18,973 nt of DNA, taken from NCBI GenBank assembly GCA_016872875.1, contig VGYW01000123.1, positions 1-18,973 on the forward strand, read 5' to 3'. The notes below the pieces were generated by a model. It was not told where the DNA came from, searched no databases, and saw only the letters and a program-made list of their open reading frames with translations. The translations under genes and the position numbers were made by a program. Below are positions 15,190 to 18,973 of the stretch, one piece after another. Position 1 is the first letter of the stretch, and each line of letters opens with the position of its first letter. The stretch is from Planctomycetota bacterium (GTDB taxonomy: Bacteria; Planctomycetota; PUPC01; DSUN01).

Positions 15190-16200
15190 ATGGTCAGAGC
15201 GCGCGCGCCGGTGCGGATCGATTTCGCGGGGGGCTGGACGGATGTGGCCCGCTTCGCCCAGGAGTCGGCGGGGGCCGTCGCCAACGCCGCCATCAGCATC
15301 TACTCCTACGCCTCGGTCAGCCGCGACGAGGCCCGCGAGGGGGCGAAGGGCGGCATCAGAATCTACGCCGCCGACTTCGACCTCTACATCGAGGCCTCCG
15401 ACATCCGCCGCCTGGAGTACGACGGGAACGCCGACCTGGTGAAGGCGGCGATCCGCCACCTGAACGTTGACGAGAGCTTCAGCATCACGACCCGCTCGGA
15501 CGCGCCCCCCGGCAGCGGGCTGGGCACCTCGGCGGCCATGGGCGTGGCCCTCATCGGGGCGCTCAGCCGCCTTGTCGGCCGCCCGCTCCTCGCCCACGAG
15601 GTCGCCGAGCTCGCCAGCGAGATCGAACGCGAGGAGCTCCACATCCTCGGCGGCAAGCAGGACCAGTACGCCAGCGCGCTCGGCGGAGTTCAGTTCATGG
15701 AGTTCTTCGGCGAGACGGTGCGCGCCGCGCCGCTCCGCCTCGCAGCCGCCACCGAGTTCGCCCTCCAGAAGCACCTCGTCCTCTGCTACACCGAGCAGTC
15801 GCGCCTGTCCGGCGACATCCACCAGCGCGTCACCGATGCCTTCGCCCGAGGCGAGCCGGGCACCACCGGCGCGATGGCCGACCTCAAGCGCATCGCACGC
15901 GAGATGAAGGACGCCTTGCTGCTGGGCGACCTGGACGCCTTCGCCCGCCTGATGAGCGAGAACTGGGAGAACCAGAAGCGCCTCCATCCCTCCGTGACCA
16001 ACGCCCGAATCGAGGAGCTCTTCGCCATCGCGGCCAGGGCGGGCGCCGCGGGCGGCAAGGCCTGCGGGGCCGGCGGCGGCGGATGCCTCGTCTTCATCGC
16101 GCAGCCCGACCGCGAGCACCTCCTGCGCCAGGCACTCCGCGACGCCGGCGCGCGCATCATTGACTTCGTGCTCGATCACGCGGGCCTCCAAGTGACTTGA
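15190..16200 (+). CDS. GHMP kinase, D-glycero-D-manno-heptose 7-phosphate kinase-like
   Basis: A 336-residue cytoplasmic sugar kinase. Motif 1 is RAPVRIDFAGGWTDVARFAQ (4-23), which is the form seen in HddA/WcbL heptose 7-phosphate kinases and related fucose kinases. Motif 2, the phosphate loop, is PPGSGLGTSAAM (106-117). Motif 3 is ACGAGGGGCLVF (about 291-302). Heptose kinases phosphorylate C1 of D-glycero-D-manno-heptose 7-phosphate on the way to GDP-heptose for surface glycans. No other heptose gene is in the window, so the precise sugar is inferred. ATG 15190 has AAGGAG seven bases upstream; in-frame ATG 15106 would translate the GACGAG repeat. The GT39 glycosyltransferase nearby would fit a surface-glycan role. 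Confidence 0.8.
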   Translation: MVRARAPVRIDFAGGWTDVARFAQESAGAVANAAISIYSYASVSRDEAREGAKGGIRIYAADFDLYIEASDIRRLEYDGNADLVKAAIRHLNVDESFSITTRSDAPPGSGLGTSAAMGVALIGALSRLVGRPLLAHEVAELASEIEREELHILGGKQDQYASALGGVQFMEFFGETVRAAPLRLAAATEFALQKHLVLCYTEQSRLSGDIHQRVTDAFARGEPGTTGAMADLKRIAREMKDALLLGDLDAFARLMSENWENQKRLHPSVTNARIEELFAIAARAGAAGGKACGAGGGGCLVFIAQPDREHLLRQALRDAGARIIDFVLDHAGLQVT

Positions 16201-16209
16201 GAGAGAAGG

Positions 16210-16280
16210 GGATGAATGGATGGTTGGATGAATGGATGATTGTCTGACACCCATCCACGCATCCATTCATCCATTCATCC
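16210..16280. repeat. inverted tandem-word repeat, GGATGAAT type, copy 2
   Basis: Left arm 16210-16241 and right arm 16249-16280 pair at about 26 of 32 positions around the short loop GTCTGAC. It has the same word and the same core (TGTCTGACACCCATCCA, 16241-16257) as the repeat at 5836-5927, so the two are related copies. It lies between the convergent kinase and macro-domain genes. Confidence 0.8.
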
Positions 16281-16297
16281 TCTCGCACATTACGGCC

Positions 16298-16843
16298 TCA
16301 GCGCCGTAGCGGCCTCGGCGCGCCGAGTTGGTCGAAGACCTCCTTGAACACCGCGAGGATCTCCTCGTTGAAGAGCACCACGTAGATGTGCTCGAGGCTG
16401 GTGCCCCGGCTCACGTGGTCGGCCATGGTCTCCAGCATGGCCCTCGCCGAGAACTCCGGGGCGAGCGCCGCGGCCCCCGTCCCGATGGCCGGGAAGGCGA
16501 TGGTCTTCAGCTTGAGCTCCTCGGCGCGCAGGAGCGCGTTGCGCGTCGCAAGGGCCACGTTCCGCTCCGTCGTGAAGTGGCCGATCTCCATGCTCACGGC
16601 GTGGATGACGTATCTGGCCTTCAGCTCGCCGGCCGCCGTCACCACCGCGTCGCCTAACGGCACGAAGCGTATCCTGTCGCACTCGTCCTGAATCACCTTG
16701 CCCCCCCTGCGGCCGATGGCGCCCGACACCCCGGCGCCCAGGATAAGGTCGCTGTTCGCCGCATTCACGATCGCGTCGGCCTCCATCTCCGTGATGTCGC
16801 CCTGCATCAGCTCGATCTTCGCCTTGGCCGCTTCAAGGTCCAT
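16298..16843 (-). CDS. macro domain protein, ADP-ribose binding or deacetylase-like
   Basis: A 181-residue single macro domain. Key motifs are IVNAANSDLILGAGVSGAI (25-43), where Asn30 and the glycine loop contact the distal ribose, and IAFPAIGTGAAALAP (115-129), the phosphate-binding loop. VIHAVSMEIG and the C-terminal IYVVLFNEEILAVF complete the fold. Proteins of this kind remove ADP-ribose from proteins or nucleic acid ends, or deacetylate O-acetyl-ADP-ribose. The start ATG 16843 has GGGGAG eight bases upstream. It diverges from lexA; the two may share a regulatory spacer, but no ADP-ribosyltransferase gene is seen nearby. Confidence 0.85.
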   Translation of the reverse strand: MDLEAAKAKIELMQGDITEMEADAIVNAANSDLILGAGVSGAIGRRGGKVIQDECDRIRFVPLGDAVVTAAGELKARYVIHAVSMEIGHFTTERNVALATRNALLRAEELKLKTIAFPAIGTGAAALAPEFSARAMLETMADHVSRGTSLEHIYVVLFNEEILAVFKEVFDQLGAPRPLRR

Positions 16844-16884
16844 GAAATCATCTCCCCTGCGATTCAGGAATCCACCCTCGCGGC

Positions 16885-16913
16885 ATTATAGCGGAAACCG
16901 TGCGCCGCCGGAA
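16885..16913 (-). promoter_or_regulatory. candidate promoter of the macro-domain gene
   Basis: On the minus strand a perfect TATAAT (16885-16890) lies 17 bases from TTCCGG (16908-16913). The leader to ATG 16843 is about 35 bases. Good -10, poor -35. Confidence 0.45.
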
Positions 16914-16939
16914 GCCGCAAAGCCGCCGCCAACATCTGT

Positions 16940-17088
16940 CTCGTTCCCACGCAGAGAGCCTGTGAAGGAATGACACGGACCTACACGGACGGACACGGAC
17001 AGGCGCCCATGGCCGAGGAATCTGCCCGTCCGTGCTTGTCCGTGGGCGTCCGTGTGATTTCTTCACGGGCTCTCTGCGTGGGAACGAG
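16940..17088. repeat. long inverted repeat, CACGGAC word with 21-base perfect ends
   Basis: Arms 16940-16960 and 17068-17088 are perfect 21-base inverted copies (CTCGTTCCCACGCAGAGAGC is the first 20 bases). Inside them, 10-base units ending in CACGGAC run to 17000 on the left, and their complement runs from 17028 on the right; altogether about 52 of 61 positions pair. The repeat fills the divergent spacer between the macro-domain gene and lexA and ends 25 bases before the lexA -35. Confidence 0.85.
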
Positions 17089-17113
17089 GGGAAGCCGCCG
17101 CGAACAATTCTTC

Positions 17114-17142
17114 TTGACATCAACACAAATGTGTGGTATCAT
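17114..17142 (+). promoter_or_regulatory. lexA promoter with embedded candidate operator
   Basis: Perfect TTGACA (17114-17119) and TATCAT (17137-17142) are 17 bases apart. Between them lies ACACA-AA-TGTGT (17123-17134), a perfect 5-base palindrome with 2-base spacer. A palindrome at this place in a lexA promoter is where an autoregulatory LexA box is expected. It does not match the E. coli CTG-N10-CAG or the Gram-positive GAAC-N4-GTTC box. Confidence 0.55.
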
Positions 17143-17165
17143 ACGAACAGAAAGGAGGACACCAC

Positions 17166-17798
17166 ATGGCTAAGGGCCTCACTGCCAAACAGAAGGCGAT
17201 TCTGGGCTTCATCCGTGAGGCGACGGCTCGCCGCGGCTTGCCGCCCACGGTCCGCGAGATCGGGGCGCGATTCGGCTTCCGCTCCACCGGCTCGACCCGC
17301 GACCACCTCCGCGCCCTCGCGCGCAAGGGCCACATCGTCCGCCTCAGCCACACCTCGCGCGGCATCGTCCTGTCAGGGGCCGCGCGCGTCGCGCGGCCCT
17401 CGACGCCGCCCCCGCGCCCCGCCATCCCCCTGGTGGGCGACATCGCGGCCGGCGCCCCGCGCCTCGCCATCGAGAGCCCCGCCGACACTCTGGCCGTTGA
17501 CCCCGCCCTCTTCGGCGGAGGCGAGCTCTTCGCCCTGAGGGTCCAGGGCGACAGCATGCGCGACGCCGGCATCTACGAGGGCGACCGCGTGATCGTCCGC
17601 CGCCAGGCCGCCGCCGACAATGGCGACATCGTCGTGGCCCTCCTCGGGGAGGAGGCGACCGTGAAGCGCTTCTTCCACGAAGGCCGCCGCGTCCGCCTTC
17701 AGCCCGAGAACCCCGCGGTGCAGCCAATCTATCTCACGCCCCGCGACGCCGAGGCCGCGCTCCTCGGCAAAGTCGTCGGCCTCCTTCGACGCCTGTGA
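17166..17798 (+). CDS. lexA: LexA SOS repressor
   Basis: A 210-residue repressor-protease. The winged-helix DNA-binding domain spans about 1-70 (LTAKQKAILGFIREATARRG, PPTVREIGARFGF, STRDHLRALARKGHI). The self-cleavage site is Ala95-Gly96 in GDIAAGAP. The S24 protease domain has Ser130 (QGDSMRDAGI) and Lys167 (EEATVKRFF), the catalytic dyad. When RecA filaments form, it should cleave itself and release SOS genes. ATG 17166 has AGGAGG seven bases upstream. The recognition helix region (TVREIGARFGFRSTGSTRDH) deviates from E. coli, in line with a different operator. It leads an apparent operon with the S23, DUF6504 and polymerase genes; its stop codon runs into the GATTTGC repeat. Confidence 0.93.
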   Translation: MAKGLTAKQKAILGFIREATARRGLPPTVREIGARFGFRSTGSTRDHLRALARKGHIVRLSHTSRGIVLSGAARVARPSTPPPRPAIPLVGDIAAGAPRLAIESPADTLAVDPALFGGGELFALRVQGDSMRDAGIYEGDRVIVRRQAAADNGDIVVALLGEEATVKRFFHEGRRVRLQPENPAVQPIYLTPRDAEAALLGKVVGLLRRL

Positions 17799-17821
17799 TT
17801 TGCGATTTGCGATTTGCGATT
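17797..17821. repeat. GATTTGC tandem array, left arm flanking the S23 gene
   Basis: Three and a half tandem GATTTGC units begin inside the lexA stop codon. The 25 bases are a perfect inverted copy of 18199-18223 on the far side of the S23 gene. Confidence 0.9.
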
Positions 17822-17834
17822 GAAGGAGAAAGAC

Positions 17835-18188
17835 ATGACCGAACAAGAGATGATGAAACGCACAAAGCAATTTGCCCTGCGGGTCATCCGACTCGTTGGC
17901 GCGCTGCCGAGAAGCATCCTAGGGAAGGCGATTGGAGGCCAACTCATCCGATCTGGGACATCAGTTGGGGCAAATTATCGGGCGGCCTGCAAGGCCCGCT
18001 CGAAGGCCGAGTTCATTGCAAGACTCGGCACCGTTGAGGAAGAAGCCGACGAGAGCGCCTACTGGATGGAGTTGATCATCGAAGGCAACGTGATGAAGGA
18101 AGTTCGGGTAGCCTCTCTGCTCCAAGAGGCCACCGAGCTCACCGCCATCATGGCCGCCTCGCGCAAATCGGCTTCCCGCCACGCCTGA
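17835..18188 (+). CDS. four-helix bundle protein (S23 / 23S rRNA intervening-sequence family)
   Basis: A 117-residue all-helical protein with the family's hallmark QLIRSGTSVGANYRAA (36-51) and EEADESAYWMELI (69-81). The family was first found in intervening sequences of 23S rRNA, but most members, like this one, are stand-alone genes of unknown role. AAGGAG lies six bases before ATG 17835. The gene is enclosed by perfect inverted arrays of GATTTGC, starting in the lexA stop and ending a few bases before the DUF6504 start. Its coding sequence is less GC-rich than its neighbours. This arrangement suggests a cassette inserted into an older lexA-DUF6504-polymerase operon. Confidence 0.85.
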   Translation: MTEQEMMKRTKQFALRVIRLVGALPRSILGKAIGGQLIRSGTSVGANYRAACKARSKAEFIARLGTVEEEADESAYWMELIIEGNVMKEVRVASLLQEATELTAIMAASRKSASRHA

Positions 18189-18197
18189 AGGGCTCTG

Positions 18198-18230
18198 AAA
18201 TCGCAAATCGCAAATCGCAAATCGCAAATT
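18198..18230. repeat. GCAAATC tandem array, right arm flanking the S23 gene
   Basis: Four and a half tandem GCAAATC units, the inverse of the array at 17797-17821. It ends three bases before the DUF6504 start codon, so it replaces the usual ribosome-binding region of that gene. Confidence 0.9.
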
Positions 18231-18233
18231 CCC

Positions 18234-18491
18234 ATGGCCACCATCCAAGAACTCAACGAACCCATTGACGTGGTCACCGTCTTCCGCGAGGGGCGCATGG
18301 CCCCCGTGAAGTTCCGCTGGGCGGGGCGAGTCTATCCTGTCACGCGCGTGGCCTATCGCTGGGTCACGCGCGAGGGCGCCTTCCCGCTCTACCACTTCTC
18401 CATCGTCGCACGCGACGCCCAGCTCTGCGAAGTCGTCCTCAACACCCAGACCATGCAGTGGTCCATCGTCAAGGTGCAGATGGAGGGATAA
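18234..18491 (+). CDS. DUF6504-like small protein of the SOS polymerase cassette
   Basis: An 85-residue basic protein: LNEPIDVVTVFREGRMAPVK, FRWAGRVYPVTRVAYRW, then FPLYHFSIVARDAQLCEVVL and MQWSIVKV. The pattern of an N-terminal 'EPIxV' strand followed by 'FxWxGRxYxVTxV' matches DUF6504, small proteins I recall being encoded next to Y-family DNA polymerases in Actinobacteria and Deinococcus. It lies directly upstream of such a polymerase gene here. A role as an accessory to translesion synthesis is inference from neighbourhood. No ribosome-binding site precedes ATG 18234; the GCAAATC array occupies that place. Confidence 0.6.
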   Translation: MATIQELNEPIDVVTVFREGRMAPVKFRWAGRVYPVTRVAYRWVTREGAFPLYHFSIVARDAQLCEVVLNTQTMQWSIVKVQMEG

Positions 18492-18512
18492 AGGAGGAAG
18501 AGCCACGAGCGC

Positions 18513-18593
18513 CGAGCCGCGAGCCACGAGCCTTGAAGAAAAATGAGCAATCCCTCTTCCTCTTATGGCTCGCCGCTCGTAGCTCGCGGCTCG
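18513..18593. repeat. inverted repeat, GAGCCGC type
   Basis: Arms 18513-18531 and 18575-18593 are inverted copies with one mismatch in 19. The surrounding sequence is built from GAGCC/ACGAGC words, and shorter pairing (GAGGAAG near 18494 with CTTCCTC near 18556) extends it. It lies between the DUF6504 gene and the polymerase gene. Confidence 0.75.
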
Positions 18594-18686
18594 AAGCTAT
18601 GTTGGGCTTCGACCAACACTTCGCCATCGCAGGCAGGTCCCGCATCCTTGCAGGCGCCGTGGCGGGCGAGGGCGCCGCGGGGGCGC

Positions 18687-18747
18687 CACAGGCAAGATGC
18701 CTGTGCCACCATCAGGAACAACCGGTGGCACAGGCTTCCAGCCTGTG
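18687..18747. repeat. paired CACAGGC hairpins abutting the polymerase gene
   Basis: Two small perfect hairpins (CACAGGC-5-GCCTGTG at 18687-18705 and 18729-18747) are themselves in inverted arrangement: 18699-18710 (GCCTGTGCCACC) complements 18724-18735 (GGTGGCACAGGC). The second hairpin overlaps the probable start of the polymerase frame. Confidence 0.8.
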
Positions 18748-18973
18748 TCTTGCCGCGCTCGAACGCGTCATCATCTGCGTGGATATGGACGCCTTCTTCG
18801 CCTCCGTGGAGCAGCAGTGCGCGCACGGCTCGCTCGACGAGCAGCCGGTGATGGTGTGCGGCGACACGGAGCGGCGCAGCGTGGTGGCCGCCGCCAACTA
18901 CATCGCCCGCGAATACGGCGTGAAGGCCGGCACCCCCATCACCACCGCCCGACGCCTCTGCCCGCACGGCGTC
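18725..18973 (+). CDS. dinB: Y-family DNA polymerase (DinB/Pol IV-like), 5' part
   Basis: The frame encodes VIICVDMDAFFASVEQQCA, then VMVCGDTERRSVVAAANYIA and YGVKAGTPITTARRLCP, and runs off the window. DMDAFFASVEQ carries the first catalytic Asp of the palm and the steric-gate region; AAANYIAREYGVKAGTP is the conserved fingers segment. It should be an error-prone translesion polymerase under LexA control. The start is uncertain: GTG 18725 has AGGA seven bases upstream but lies in the CACAGGC repeat and adds about 14 atypical residues; GTG 18779 and ATG 18785 are closer to the homology. The family is sure; DinB versus ImuB-like cannot be settled from the first 83 residues. Confidence 0.85.
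   Translation, partial: MAQASSLCLAALERVIICVDMDAFFASVEQQCAHGSLDEQPVMVCGDTERRSVVAAANYIAREYGVKAGTPITTARRLCPHGV

Noticed and set aside
15190..16200. Complete GDP-heptose pathway operon
   Set aside because: Only the kinase is present; flanking genes are on the opposite strand and unrelated.
17147..17158. Gram-positive type SOS box (GAAC half site near 17145)
   Set aside because: Only one half (CGAAC) is present without a matching GTTC at the required spacing.

Overview
This is a very GC-rich bacterial window, densely coded on both strands. It most resembles a Planctomycetota or related PVC genome, probably a metagenome-derived contig. The grounds are a LamG protein with a PEP-CTERM sorting tail, two COG0407-type uroporphyrinogen-decarboxylase-like proteins, an exported Gfo/Idh/MocA protein, a TIM-barrel sugar isomerase/epimerase family protein, a heptose-phosphate-type GHMP kinase and a four-helix-bundle (S23) gene with low-complexity flanks. 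No rRNA, tRNA, CRISPR array or complete transposon was seen. The taxonomic placement is inferred from gene content only.

Layout. 1-162 (-): edge-truncated DUF6788-like fragment. 226-3061 (+): sugar isomerase/epimerase overlapping a LamG/PEP-CTERM surface protein that carries an apparent -1 frameshift. 3079-3338 (+): AbrB/VapB-like antitoxin with an apparent -1 shift at G GGG GGC and no toxin gene. 3277-4107 (-): P-loop ATPase related to the VirB11/PilT-type ATPases. 4316-4435 (+): second DUF6788-like remnant. 4497-6552 (+): CHAD protein followed by an HD-domain protein, probably linked to polyphosphate or nucleotide stress metabolism. 6589-7265 (-): unknown protein overlapping a HEPN-like ORF. 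7534-9884: two convergent UroD-like genes. 9917-10402 (-): PsiE-like membrane protein. 10684-11745 (+): exported Gfo/Idh-like protein. 11922-13508 (+): GT39-like membrane glycosyltransferase. 13619-15010 (-): M28 peptidase with PA domain. 15190-16200 (+): GHMP sugar kinase. 16298-16843 (-): macro-domain protein. 17166-18973 (+): a probable SOS cassette of lexA, S23 gene, DUF6504 gene and the start of a Y-family DNA polymerase.

The most striking non-coding feature is a series of intergenic inverted repeats. Several spacers hold a short word, usually in tandem, followed by its reverse complement. The word differs at nearly every site: GGATGAAT, GGACCACA, ACGCGTG, CGTCCT, CACGGAC, GATTTGC, GAGCCGC and CACAGGC. 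They sit between co-directional, convergent and divergent genes alike, so they are not simply terminators. One pair of perfect arms encloses the S23 gene inside the lexA cassette. Another repeat abuts the polymerase gene and may supply its start codon. Two sites use the same word and share a near-identical core.

Several genes have recognisable sigma70-type promoters with a strong TTGACA-like -35. The lexA promoter has an ACACA-AA-TGTGT palindrome between -35 and -10, a good candidate operator. Three loci show an apparent frame change in the same direction (LamG, AbrB-like, and the unknown/HEPN pair). These could be sequencing deletions, real decay, or in the AbrB case programmed frameshifting.
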